Shown here: in pieces, positions 32,808 to 39,904 of the stretch
How positions within the stretch are numbered: the stretch's first letter is position 1
Layout of the letters: each line of letters begins with the position of its first letter
DNA from: Acidimicrobiia bacterium
Lineage (GTDB): Bacteria > Actinomycetota > Acidimicrobiia > Spongiisociales > UBA4744
Assembly (NCBI GenBank): GCA_029863625.1
Contig: JAOTUY010000026.1
Coordinates: forward strand, 1 to 39,904
DNA length: 39,904 nucleotides
Direction: 5' to 3'
Notes under the pieces: generated by a model
The model's database searches: none
What the model was told of the DNA's origin: nothing
The model's input: the letters and a program-made list of their open reading frames with translations, nothing else
Position numbers and translations under genes: made by a program

Positions 32808-33568
32808 GAGCAACCCATGTTCATGCCCTCTATGTGCATGGCACCGGTCGGGTGCGCGCACTCGAAGCTCATGTCAAGGTGGCGGCGATGGTCGCGTTCG
32901 TGCTGGCGGTGGTCGCTACACCCCGGGAGGCCTTCTGGGCGTTCGGGATTCAAGCCGTCCTGCTCATCGGAGCAGCTGCCGCGGCCAGAATCCCGGCCGG
33001 GTTCTTGCTGCGCCGCCTGGTGGTGTTGATCCCGTTCGTGCTGTTCGCCCTCTTCTTGCCTCTGTTCGGAGGCGGCCCGCGAACACAGGTGTTCGGGTTT
33101 GCGCTGTCGGTCGAGGGACTGTGGGGCGCCTGGACCATCCTCGCCAAGGCGACGCTCGGCGTAACCGCCTCGATTGTGATGGCTGCCACCACTGAGGTAC
33201 CCGACATCCTGTTGGGGTTGGATCGGCTGAGGGTGCCACGGTTGATCACCGCCATAGCCGGCTTCATGATCCGATACCTCGATGTGACACTCGGCGAGAT
33301 GCACCGTATGCGGATCGCCATGATGTCCCGGGGCTACAACCCGCGCTGGATCTGGCAGAATCGAGCTCTGGCGAATTCGGCCGGAGCGCTCTTCATTCGC
33401 TCATACGAACGCGGCGAGCGCGTGTATCAAGCCATGGCGGCGCGCGGCTACCAAGGGCAGATGCCGGTTCTGAGCAGAGAGCTCACCCGGCCTGGTTCTT
33501 GGCTGCAGGCACTGGCCTTTCCTGCATTTGCCTGGATGGCGGCGGTCGCCGCCATCATCGCGACATGA
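32804..33568 (+). CDS. cbiQ: ECF transporter transmembrane T component
   Basis: A 254-residue membrane protein with about five helices and the two Ala/Ser-Arg-Gly coupling motifs of T components (MMSRGYNP and AARGYQG), which engage the ATPase. The GTG start overlaps the cbiM stop by four bases (GTGA), showing translational coupling. It transmits ATP hydrolysis to the CbiM substrate-binding subunit. Length and motif order are typical of CbiQ. Confidence 0.95.
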   Translation: MRATHVHALYVHGTGRVRALEAHVKVAAMVAFVLAVVATPREAFWAFGIQAVLLIGAAAAARIPAGFLLRRLVVLIPFVLFALFLPLFGGGPRTQVFGFALSVEGLWGAWTILAKATLGVTASIVMAATTEVPDILLGLDRLRVPRLITAIAGFMIRYLDVTLGEMHRMRIAMMSRGYNPRWIWQNRALANSAGALFIRSYERGERVYQAMAARGYQGQMPVLSRELTRPGSWLQALAFPAFAWMAAVAAIIAT

Positions 33569-34320
33569 GCGTCCCGGCCCTGGAGGTCAGGGATCTCTCG
33601 TTCAGTTATCCCGACGGAACGGCGGTGCTGCATTCCGTCGACTTCCACGTCCATCCGGGGGAGCGAGTTGCTCTGCTCGGGCCCAACGGAGCCGGAAAGA
33701 CGACGCTCATCCTGCATCTCAACGGAATCTTTTCTTCGAGCAGCGGCTCTGTCACGGTGGCCGGGTTGCCGGCCACCGAAGAGAACATCCATGAGATCCG
33801 GCGGCGCACCGGACTCGTGTTCCAGGATCCCGACGACCAACTCTTCATGCCGACGGTTCGCCAGGATGTGGCGTTCGGTCCGGCCAACTTCGGGGTGCAG
33901 GGAGCCGAACTCGACGATCGGGTCCGGGATGCTCTCGAGGCCGTCGGCATGCTGGAGGTAGCCGACCGGCCACCCCACCACCTGAGTCTTGGTCAGCGCC
34001 GGCGGGTGGCGGTGGCGACCGTGCTGGCCATGCAGCCCGAGATACTCGTGCTCGACGAACCATCCTCGAATCTCGACCCAGCCAGCCGGCACGAACTGGC
34101 GCACATCCTCGAAGCATTGGACATCACCATGCTGATGGTGACCCACGACCTTCCCTACGCGCTCGAGTTGTGCGAACGGTCCCTCGTCATCAACAACGGC
34201 CGGATCGTCGCCGACGGGCCGACCTCGACCATTCTTGGGGATCGCGAGCTGATGCGCGCCAACCGGCTCGAGTTGCCGTACGGTTTCGATCCTTCCTTCA
34301 TTCGCCCGGGCCGGACCTAG
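33565..34320 (+). CDS. cbiO: ECF transporter ATPase component
   Basis: A 251-residue ABC ATPase. Walker A GPNGAGKT is at about residues 39-46, the Q-loop in VFQDPDDQLF, the signature is LSLGQ at 140-144 (Leu in place of the first Gly of LSGGQ), Walker B ILVLDEP at about 160-166, the D-loop SSNLDP and the H-loop His in MVTHDL. The ATG overlaps the cbiQ stop by four bases. It forms the energising subunit of the nickel/cobalt importer. A single ATPase gene suggests a homodimer. Confidence 0.95.
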   Translation: MSVPALEVRDLSFSYPDGTAVLHSVDFHVHPGERVALLGPNGAGKTTLILHLNGIFSSSSGSVTVAGLPATEENIHEIRRRTGLVFQDPDDQLFMPTVRQDVAFGPANFGVQGAELDDRVRDALEAVGMLEVADRPPHHLSLGQRRRVAVATVLAMQPEILVLDEPSSNLDPASRHELAHILEALDITMLMVTHDLPYALELCERSLVINNGRIVADGPTSTILGDRELMRANRLELPYGFDPSFIRPGRT

Positions 34321-34348
34321 CATCCCGGGACATGATGAGATTTGACCG

Positions 34349-35767
34349 TTGCGGCCTCTAGAAATTGCTCTGGTGGTCATGGCCGGTCTATACCCGATTG
34401 CCGGCTTTGCGGCGCCGCGTGTGAAGGCAGTCCATGGGTTACCACTCGCCGCCGCGGCATTGGTGATCGTCCATCTCATCGTTGAGGGGTACCGCTGGCA
34501 GATGGTCCCGGTCTACGCCGTGGTAGCCATCATGGCCCGGGTGGGTGGGCGGCTGCTTCGCAAGCCTGCCCCGGGACTGCAGATCGTTCAAAGCGGACGA
34601 TCCAAGATCGCTCTCCTGGCGCTCATTCCGGTGGTATTGGTCGCGTTGCCTCCAGCCGTCTTGCCGGTACCCCGGCTCCCCGAGCCGTCGGGGCCGTTCG
34701 AGGTGGGGACGCTTTCGCTTTATCTCGTCGATGAGAATCGAGCCGAGATCTACGGTCCGGAGCCAGGAGGCCCCCGGGAGCTGATGATTCAGCTCTGGTA
34801 TCCGGCCAACCCGGATCCAGACGCGACTCCCGGCCCCTGGACCGACGACCTCGATCGGATCGGACCGGCCAACGCTCAGCGGCTGGGGTTCCCATCCTTT
34901 GCTCTGGACCACCTGGCTCTGGTCGAAACACACTCGTATCCCGAAGCTCCCTTGTCCGATGCCGAGGAGAGGTATCCGGTGATCGTGTACTCGCACGGGT
35001 GGACGGGTTTTCGGACGGTCAATGTGGACCAAACTGAGGCGCTGGCCAGCCACGGCTACATCGTTGTGTCCGTCGATCACACCTTCGGATCCATCATGAC
35101 TGTTTTTCCGGACGGTCGGGCGGTCGGAGTCGACGACAACGCTTTGCCCGACGAAGCGGAGGTTGGAGAGAAGGCCTATCAGGGGGCAGCCCAGAAGCTC
35201 ATAGAGGTGCATGCTGCCGACCTGATGTTCGTGCTGGATGCCCTCGAGGGAGTCGACGAGGAAGATGACCGCTTCGCCGGTCGTTTGGATCTCGACCGGG
35301 TCGGATTGTTCGGCCATTCGGCGGGTGGGGGAGCCGTGGTGACGGTGTGCCATGCCGACGAGCGCTGTAGGGCCGGGGCGGGACTGGACCCCTGGGTCGA
35401 ACCGCTGCCGTCAAACGTCATTTCCGACGGTCTGGCGCAACCGTTTCTCTACGTACGTAGCGAGGAGTGGACCGCCTTCGACAACGATCGGCTTCTGGTT
35501 GATCTCTACACGCACGGCGGCGGGGGGCAATCTCTGGCTTCGATCAGCGGGACGGAGCACTGGGATTTCGTGGCGATCCCATTACTGACCCCGCTCGCAC
35601 CTCAGCTCGGGCTCAAAGGCCCGATCAAAAGCGAACGGGTCATAGCGCTCACACACGACCTGCTGGTCTCGTTCTTCGACACCTACCTGAAAGGAGGCAC
35701 CACCATCAATATGGCCGGGTTGAAGTCTCGGTACCCGGAGGTGACCATGGAGGCTCGTCCAGGTTAA
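34349..35767 (+). CDS. Membrane-anchored PAF-acetylhydrolase-like alpha/beta hydrolase
   Basis: A 472-residue protein. The first 110 residues hold about four membrane segments (LEIALVVMAGLYPIAGF, GLPLAAAALVIVHLIV, VPVYAVVAIMAR, IALLALIPVVLVALPPAVL). The rest is an alpha/beta hydrolase of the platelet-activating factor acetylhydrolase type: IVYSHGWTGFR, nucleophile Ser in LFGHSAGGGA, acid Asp in GAGLDPW and His in SGTEHWDF. It probably cleaves esters of lipids or polyesters at the outer membrane face. The first frame codon is TTG at 34349; an ATG at 34379 is an alternative and no clear ribosome site settles it. It lies 28 bases after cbiO on the same strand but has no known link to metal uptake. 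Confidence 0.85.
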   Translation: MRPLEIALVVMAGLYPIAGFAAPRVKAVHGLPLAAAALVIVHLIVEGYRWQMVPVYAVVAIMARVGGRLLRKPAPGLQIVQSGRSKIALLALIPVVLVALPPAVLPVPRLPEPSGPFEVGTLSLYLVDENRAEIYGPEPGGPRELMIQLWYPANPDPDATPGPWTDDLDRIGPANAQRLGFPSFALDHLALVETHSYPEAPLSDAEERYPVIVYSHGWTGFRTVNVDQTEALASHGYIVVSVDHTFGSIMTVFPDGRAVGVDDNALPDEAEVGEKAYQGAAQKLIEVHAADLMFVLDALEGVDEEDDRFAGRLDLDRVGLFGHSAGGGAVVTVCHADERCRAGAGLDPWVEPLPSNVISDGLAQPFLYVRSEEWTAFDNDRLLVDLYTHGGGGQSLASISGTEHWDFVAIPLLTPLAPQLGLKGPIKSERVIALTHDLLVSFFDTYLKGGTTINMAGLKSRYPEVTMEARPG

Positions 35768-35782
35768 CCAACCGTCGTATCG

Positions 35783-35818
35783 ATAGGGACTAACGTCCCT
35801 AGGGACCGGACCGGTTCC
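35783..35818. promoter_or_regulatory. DosR/DevR-like palindromes upstream of the seven-haem cytochrome
   Basis: TAGGGAC and GTCCCTA (35783-35800) form a perfect 7-bp inverted repeat around TAAC. The core GGGACTAACGTCCC differs at one base from the DosR core GGGACTWWAGTCCC. A second imperfect palindrome, GGGACCGG with CCGGTTCCC (35801-35818), follows at once. The pair lies about 36-70 bases before the ATG of the cytochrome gene, a normal activator position. Confidence 0.55.
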
Positions 35819-35853
35819 CCCTCTAGGCTCGTTGGTAACAGGGAGAGAGTTGC

Positions 35854-37413
35854 ATGAGCGATCAGGGTCCCGAGACCGAAGCGGAGCATATCGAACCGGA
35901 GGCACCGGAACGGGAAACGAGAACCCTCTACCGGCACTGGATGGCGGCGCTGGGTGGGTCCCTCATGCTGGCCGGGTTCCTGGTGTTCGTCATCCTACTG
36001 ATCGTCGACTTCACCTCCGGGATCGACAACCCGTATCGCTCGATCGTAGGGTTTATCGGCGCACCGATCATCGGCTTCATCGGCCTCGTGTTCTTTCTCA
36101 TCTCGATTCGCGTTCAGGTGCTGCAGGCCCGTCGGCGCGGCGAGGTGGTTCGCTTCCGATTGAACATCGTGCCTTCCGATCCTCGCTATATGCGCAGCCT
36201 GTGGTTGTTCCTCGGCCTCACCGCGGCCTTCGTTGTCGTGTTCGCCTACGCAGGCTTCAAAGGGTATGAAACCACCGACTCGGCGGCGTTTTGCGGTGAG
36301 TCCTGTCATGAGGTCATGGGCCCCGAAAACGTGACCTATCACAACTCTCCCCACGCTCGGGTTCCGTGCGTAGATTGCCATATCGGACCCGGGGCAGGGT
36401 TCTGGGTGCAATCGAAGATCGATGGGATCCGCCAGGTGCTGGCTGTGGCAACCGATTCGTTCGAGCGTCCGATTCCCACTCCGGTGGAGAGTCTCCGGCC
36501 TGCCCAGCAAACCTGTGAGGAGTGCCATTGGCCCGAACAATTCTTTGGACAGAAACTCGTCACGCACAACTACTACCGAACGGACGAGGGCAATACACCC
36601 TGGACGATCAGTCTGCTGGTCAACATCGGTGGCGGTAACCCGCGCACGGGTGCCTTGGAAGGAATCCACTGGCACATGGCGACGACCAACGTCGTTGAAT
36701 ACATCGCCACGGACACGGACCGCCAACACATTCCCTGGTTCAGAGTGACCGCGGCAGACGGCACGGTGACGACCTATGCCGACCCGGCCGCCGAGTACCC
36801 GGATCCCGGTGCCGAAGATACGGAGATCCGAACGTTTGACTGCATGGATTGTCACAACCGGCCCAGTCATGACTTCACACCTCCGGCGGTTTCGATGAAC
36901 CTGGCCCTTTCGACCGGGAAGATCTCCAGGGACCTTCCGTTTATTCGCAAGCTGGGAGTGGATCTTCTCAACGCCGCGTATGTGACGACTTCACAGGCCA
37001 ACGCCTCGATTGCTGCCGGTCTGCAGGACTTCTATCAGACAAACTATGCCGGCGAGTTCGACGAGCTGGCGGCGAAGATATCGCAGGCGGAGGAGACGCT
37101 GCTGAGCGTCTACGACAGCAACTTCTTCCCTGAGATGAACACCGACTACCGGTCGCGGGTCGACAACCTGAGCCACTTCGTTAACGAGGGGTGTTTCCGA
37201 TGCCACGGCAGTCAGCAGGTCAATGAGGTCGGCGAGGCGCTGCCGATTGCATGCGACACCTGCCACGTGATCGTCGCTCAGGGCCCGACGGATGATCTCA
37301 GCGCGATTGAGAGCGCCGTCGGTGGGCTCGACTTCGAGCACCCGGCACCCATTGGCGACGTCTGGCAGACGATCTCCTGCACGCAGTGTCACACCCGGGC
37401 ATCTGGGTATTAA
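35854..37413 (+). CDS. NapC/NirT-like multihaem cytochrome c, seven haem sites, three membrane segments
   Basis: A 519-residue protein with ATG after GGGAGAG. Membrane segments lie near residues 31-52, 64-88 and 115-133, then a periplasmic multihaem part. The first haem motif is CGESCH (147-152, three residues between the cysteines), followed by CVDCH (172-176), CEECH (221-225), CMDCH (330-334), CFRCH (447-451), CDTCH (467-471) and CTQCH (509-513). The TYHNSPHARVPCVDCHIGPG segment is typical of NapC/NirT-like quinol dehydrogenases, which pass electrons from menaquinol to periplasmic reductases. The two extra N-terminal helices distinguish it from simple NapC. A DosR-like box upstream suggests hypoxia or redox control. 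Terminal acceptor unknown. Confidence 0.9.
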   Translation: MSDQGPETEAEHIEPEAPERETRTLYRHWMAALGGSLMLAGFLVFVILLIVDFTSGIDNPYRSIVGFIGAPIIGFIGLVFFLISIRVQVLQARRRGEVVRFRLNIVPSDPRYMRSLWLFLGLTAAFVVVFAYAGFKGYETTDSAAFCGESCHEVMGPENVTYHNSPHARVPCVDCHIGPGAGFWVQSKIDGIRQVLAVATDSFERPIPTPVESLRPAQQTCEECHWPEQFFGQKLVTHNYYRTDEGNTPWTISLLVNIGGGNPRTGALEGIHWHMATTNVVEYIATDTDRQHIPWFRVTAADGTVTTYADPAAEYPDPGAEDTEIRTFDCMDCHNRPSHDFTPPAVSMNLALSTGKISRDLPFIRKLGVDLLNAAYVTTSQANASIAAGLQDFYQTNYAGEFDELAAKISQAEETLLSVYDSNFFPEMNTDYRSRVDNLSHFVNEGCFRCHGSQQVNEVGEALPIACDTCHVIVAQGPTDDLSAIESAVGGLDFEHPAPIGDVWQTISCTQCHTRASGY

Positions 37414-37428
37414 GTCACTTCGTTCGTT

Positions 37429-37456
37429 GCCATCCGCCCTCAGCCATCCGCCTTCC
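37429..37456. repeat. Heptameric repeat array, first arm
   Basis: In-register units GCCATCC, GCCCTCA, GCCATCC and GCCTTCC, which also read as a 14-base unit repeated twice. It lies between convergent cytochrome genes. A related array in reverse sense is at 37492-37519. Confidence 0.75.
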
Positions 37457-37491
37457 GAATGGGTCTGTCGAGCGAGGGCGTTGTGGTAATC

Positions 37492-37519
37492 GGCTGGCGG
37501 AAAGCGGCTGACGGAAAGC
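37492..37519. repeat. Heptameric repeat array, second arm (inverted relative to 37429-37456)
   Basis: Units GGCTGGC, GGAAAGC, GGCTGAC and GGAAAGC, i.e. a 14-base unit repeated with one change. Read on the opposite strand it resembles the array at 37429-37456, so the two can pair imperfectly across a 35-base gap. Confidence 0.75.
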
Positions 37520-37520
37520 A

Positions 37521-37547
37521 AGTAGATCGGGCAAGGCCCGATCTACT
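37521..37547. terminator. Bidirectional terminator between convergent cytochrome genes
   Basis: A perfect 12-bp inverted repeat (AGTAGATCGGGC and GCCCGATCTACT around AAG). It overlaps the stop codon of the minus-strand gene at 37543-37545; on the minus strand it is followed by CTTGCTTT. Confidence 0.75.
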
Positions 37548-39057
37548 TCTCTGGTGCTCCTGCGTCGATCCAGGCGGCCAGGTCGGCGAGCTGAAGGTCG
37601 GTGAGTTGGCCGGGGTGTCCCCCCGCCGCTTGCGTGGCGTATATCTCAGAAGCGTTGGGATCGCCGGGGACGATGCCGGGTCCCGAGTTGCCACCCTCAA
37701 TGGCCAGCGCATACCTGGTCACGTTGAGACCGCCCAGAGCTCCGGCGCCGTGACACGCTCCGCAGGAATCGGCGAGGAGAGCTGCAAATGCGCTGTCCCA
37801 GGTGGAGCCGGAGGCGGACCCGCCTCCGGCGCCTGCGTCGGCGGGCGTTTCGGGGGCGCCCGCGTCTATCCAGGCGCGCAAGGTTGCTAGTTCCGTGTCG
37901 GTGAGCTGCCCCGCATGGCCGCCCGCGTCTTGCTTCTCGTAGATCACGGATGAGTTCGGGTCGCCGGGCACGATTCCGGGACCCGTTGCTCCACCCGCCA
38001 GCGCAGTCGCGTAGGTGCTGAGATCCAGGCTGGCAAAGCCGGAGTCACCCTTGTGGCACGATCCGCATTTGGCGGAGAACACGGGTTCGATAGCGGTTAC
38101 CCAGCTGTCGGGTTCGGTTCCTCCCGTTGTCGATGTTGTGCTCTCGGTCGTGGTCGTGGTCGGGGTGGTGGTGGTAACGAGCGGTACGGTTGGAGTTGGG
38201 GCGGGCACGAAGACGGTGACGTTCTCGGGTGGATCGATGGTCTGAATGGCCGTGTCTTCGAACGTCACGAAGAAGTAGATGCCCACCAGCAGGGCTCCCG
38301 CAACCACCGAGTAGGCCGGCATGAACCGACGGCGCCGCCGTTCGGTGACCTCTGTCGGTGGGGGATCGAACTCCCCGGCCTCGATCGCGGCCAATTCCAG
38401 TGAGTGCTCCTTGACCATCTCGCCGCGGGTCGTGTATCCGGTGAAGATGGAGGTATTGAAGTGACGGAGGTGGACGTGATAGAAGTGCCAAACGAGGATG
38501 GCCAGAACTGCCAGGAGCGCCTCACCACCGTGAGCGGCCTTGGCGGCGGGAATGAACTGCCCGGGCAGGAACTTGGCTGTGGCTATCGGGTTCCACAACA
38601 TGAACCCGGTAAGGGTCATGATCAGCGTTCCCCAGACAATGGCCCAGTACTCGAGTTTCTCTTCCCAGGTGAATCGTCCCTGGACGGGAGGCTCCTGGTC
38701 ACGGCCGAAATTGAATCGAACTCCCTGCCAGGCAGCTCGCAGGTCAGCTCTGCCCGGCACCATGGTCCGTGGGGCCCGATCTACAAAGATGCGTTTGCCG
38801 GCAGTGAAGAGGTGATACACGATGGCCAGCAGCAACAACGTGGCGAAGACGCGGTGAATGAGGCGAGTGGCTTCGATACCGCCCAGAGTCGTGAGGGCCC
38901 ACCGGGAGAATCCCACGTCCGGCCATTTCTGGATCAACCCGGTAAGCGCCAGTGCTACAAAAGTGATCACCTGGAGCCAATGTTCGACCCGGTCGGAAAC
39001 TGAGAAGCGCCGGATGCGTTCTTCTTGCCTCACCTGTCGCTCGTTCTGATCAAGCAC
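37543..39057 (-). CDS. Cytochrome b (b561/FdnI-like) fused to two c-type cytochrome domains
   Basis: A 504-residue fusion. Residues about 15-210 form a four-helix cytochrome b module with helix His residues in RVEHWLQV, RLIHRVFATLL, AIVYHLF and VWHFYHVHLRHF as haem b ligands, like formate dehydrogenase or Ni-Fe hydrogenase gamma subunits. A fifth helix (SVVAGALLVGIYFFVTF) crosses to a Thr-rich linker, then two tandem c domains with CGSCH (331-335) and CGACH (432-436), each ending in a repeated LTDxxLAxLxAWIDAGAPE block. It would link quinone to periplasmic haems. GTG follows AGGAGGTG and overlaps the upstream gene by eight bases, so translation is coupled. Confidence 0.9.
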   Translation of the reverse strand: MLDQNERQVRQEERIRRFSVSDRVEHWLQVITFVALALTGLIQKWPDVGFSRWALTTLGGIEATRLIHRVFATLLLLAIVYHLFTAGKRIFVDRAPRTMVPGRADLRAAWQGVRFNFGRDQEPPVQGRFTWEEKLEYWAIVWGTLIMTLTGFMLWNPIATAKFLPGQFIPAAKAAHGGEALLAVLAILVWHFYHVHLRHFNTSIFTGYTTRGEMVKEHSLELAAIEAGEFDPPPTEVTERRRRRFMPAYSVVAGALLVGIYFFVTFEDTAIQTIDPPENVTVFVPAPTPTVPLVTTTTPTTTTTESTTSTTGGTEPDSWVTAIEPVFSAKCGSCHKGDSGFASLDLSTYATALAGGATGPGIVPGDPNSSVIYEKQDAGGHAGQLTDTELATLRAWIDAGAPETPADAGAGGGSASGSTWDSAFAALLADSCGACHGAGALGGLNVTRYALAIEGGNSGPGIVPGDPNASEIYATQAAGGHPGQLTDLQLADLAAWIDAGAPEK

Positions 39058-39904
39058 TGGCCACCTCCTTGCGACGGGCGGCCGGCTTCTTGAAGATGTC
39101 GATGATCACCCACAGCAGCATGGCGCCGATGACCAGGGGGATGACGATCCGGTAGAAGAGGTTCACGTAGAACACCAAAGGGGTTTGCTCCACGGTCGGC
39201 GAGTAGTGGCTCATCCACGCGGTGGGGAAATTGGTGGTCGCATCGGGGTGGCAGCGCTGGCAGGTTCCGAGCAGATTCTCCCGGAAGGTCTGGCTTTCCG
39301 GGTTATCGGCAGAAGCGATGTTGTGGACGCCGTGACAGTCGATGCACACCGGTTTGTTGGTCTGCTGATCGGGAAAGAGCTCTTCAAAGATCACAACGGT
39401 TGTGCCGTGAAAGTCGGCCACGTACGTATCGAACACATCGGTGGAGATGTCGTACTTGCCCATCAGGTCTTCGTCCTCATGGCAATCGGCACAAATCTGG
39501 GGGGAGAAGAGGTGGAACCCGGCGACGGCGGGCCCCTCGACGTCGTGTACCCCGTGACAGTCGGTACAAGTGGGAACATCGGCATTGTCTTCTTCGAAGA
39601 GCGCTGCCCCGTGCACGCTGTCCTCATAAACGGTGTAGATCTCGAAGTGGCAGTTCTCGCAGGTCCGTTGGATGGCGGTGGCTCGCGTTCCCGCCGGCTG
39701 CACGTCGTGGGCGCCGTGACAATCCGTGCAGACGGCCGCTTCGTTGTTCCCGCCCAGGAGAGCGGCGCCGTGCACGCTGTCGTGGGTCGCAGAGTATTGG
39801 GAGTCGTGGCAGGTGGCGCAGGCGGTGTAATTGGCCACCGCAAACTCGCGCAGGCTCTCTTCCTCGATCGGTTCGTGAGGGAATTCGGAAATGCCGGTGT
39901 GGCA
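39050..39904 (-). CDS. Multihaem cytochrome c with C-terminal membrane anchor, 5' partial
   Basis: The frame is open to the window edge, and its first visible residues, Cys-His, are the end of another haem motif, so the gene starts outside. Visible are CATCH, CTDCH, CENCH, CTDCH, CADCH, CIDCH and CQRCH, seven complete sites plus the broken one. HGAALxGxN/HGAALFEEDN and CTDCHGxHDV/CIDCHGVHNI repeats mark duplicated CXXCH modules of the cytochrome c3/decahaem type. A C-terminal helix (IVIPLVIGAMLLWVIIDIF) anchors it in the membrane. A GTG at 39838 is internal. It overlaps the cytochrome b fusion by eight bases, so the two form one electron-transfer unit. Confidence 0.88.
   Translation of the reverse strand, partial: CHTGISEFPHEPIEEESLREFAVANYTACATCHDSQYSATHDSVHGAALLGGNNEAAVCTDCHGAHDVQPAGTRATAIQRTCENCHFEIYTVYEDSVHGAALFEEDNADVPTCTDCHGVHDVEGPAVAGFHLFSPQICADCHEDEDLMGKYDISTDVFDTYVADFHGTTVVIFEELFPDQQTNKPVCIDCHGVHNIASADNPESQTFRENLLGTCQRCHPDATTNFPTAWMSHYSPTVEQTPLVFYVNLFYRIVIPLVIGAMLLWVIIDIFKKPAARRKEVASA

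Noticed and set aside
31677..32861. A 394-residue minus-strand frame opposite cbiM
   Set aside because: His/Arg/Gln-rich shadow of a gene with the diagnostic MHIPDG and PDGLE motifs.

Overview
This 39.9 kb window is high-GC, densely coding bacterial DNA and most likely comes from an uncultured Actinomycetota, possibly of Acidimicrobiia type. The evidence is an F420-dependent LLM oxidoreductase, Shine-Dalgarno sites with GTG/TTG starts, exported proteins carrying Thr/Ser-rich linkers after the signal or membrane segment (starts near 15142, 18444, 21624, 30907, 39057), and operator-like sites resembling actinobacterial Nur and DosR boxes. The taxonomic call is inference. I see no tRNA, rRNA, phage, transposase or CRISPR array. 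One RNA gene is clear: RNase P RNA (rnpB).

Positions 1-9,300 form a loose region of small, mostly unlinked genes with long spacers. It holds a partial discoidin-like exported protein, SRPBCC and SnoaL-like folds, a DUF1059 protein, a cupredoxin lacking a signal peptide, a stand-alone MetE catalytic-domain homologue, a LiaF-like membrane protein and a cupin. It also has a signal-peptide-only ORF that looks like a gene remnant. Positions 9,370-15,850 hold a diguanylate cyclase, an MgtC/DUF4010 membrane protein, a tight run of Nif3-like protein, zinc-ribbon coiled-coil protein and membrane-bound hydrolase, then a convergent TSUP transporter and a lipoprotein. Positions 15,850-20,600 hold small proteins, the F420 oxidoreductase behind a SRAP (HMCES/YedK) protein, a DUF3179 lipoprotein and a MPGP-like HAD phosphatase.

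Positions 20,600-27,800 hold a minus-strand series read as rnpB, formate-tetrahydrofolate ligase, a stand-alone cNMP-binding protein, an MBOAT acyltransferase and an SGNH partner (a glycan O-acylation pair), followed by a MIP channel and a gamma-glutamylcyclotransferase-like gene. Positions 27,950-34,320 run on the plus strand: glutaryl-CoA dehydrogenase, trpD, a Fur-family regulator four bases behind trpD, a TlpA-like lipoprotein, and an ECF nickel/cobalt transporter (cbiM-PDGLE, cbiQ, cbiO). The last part holds a PAF-acetylhydrolase-like esterase and a c-type cytochrome locus: a membrane-anchored seven-haem NapC/NirT-like protein facing a cytochrome b/di-haem c fusion and a multihaem cytochrome that runs off the window.

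The most striking observation is at 31219-31221. An in-frame TGA replaces the first active-site cysteine of the TlpA-like thioredoxin (U-G-T-C), homology continues for 105 residues beyond it, and a hairpin fitting bacterial SECIS rules starts directly after it, so this is a probable selenoprotein. Next come a Nur-like nickel operator upstream of cbiM beside a Fur-family gene, a DosR-like palindrome upstream of the seven-haem cytochrome, and a series of intergenic arrays of degenerate tandem words that all have a period of exactly seven bases.
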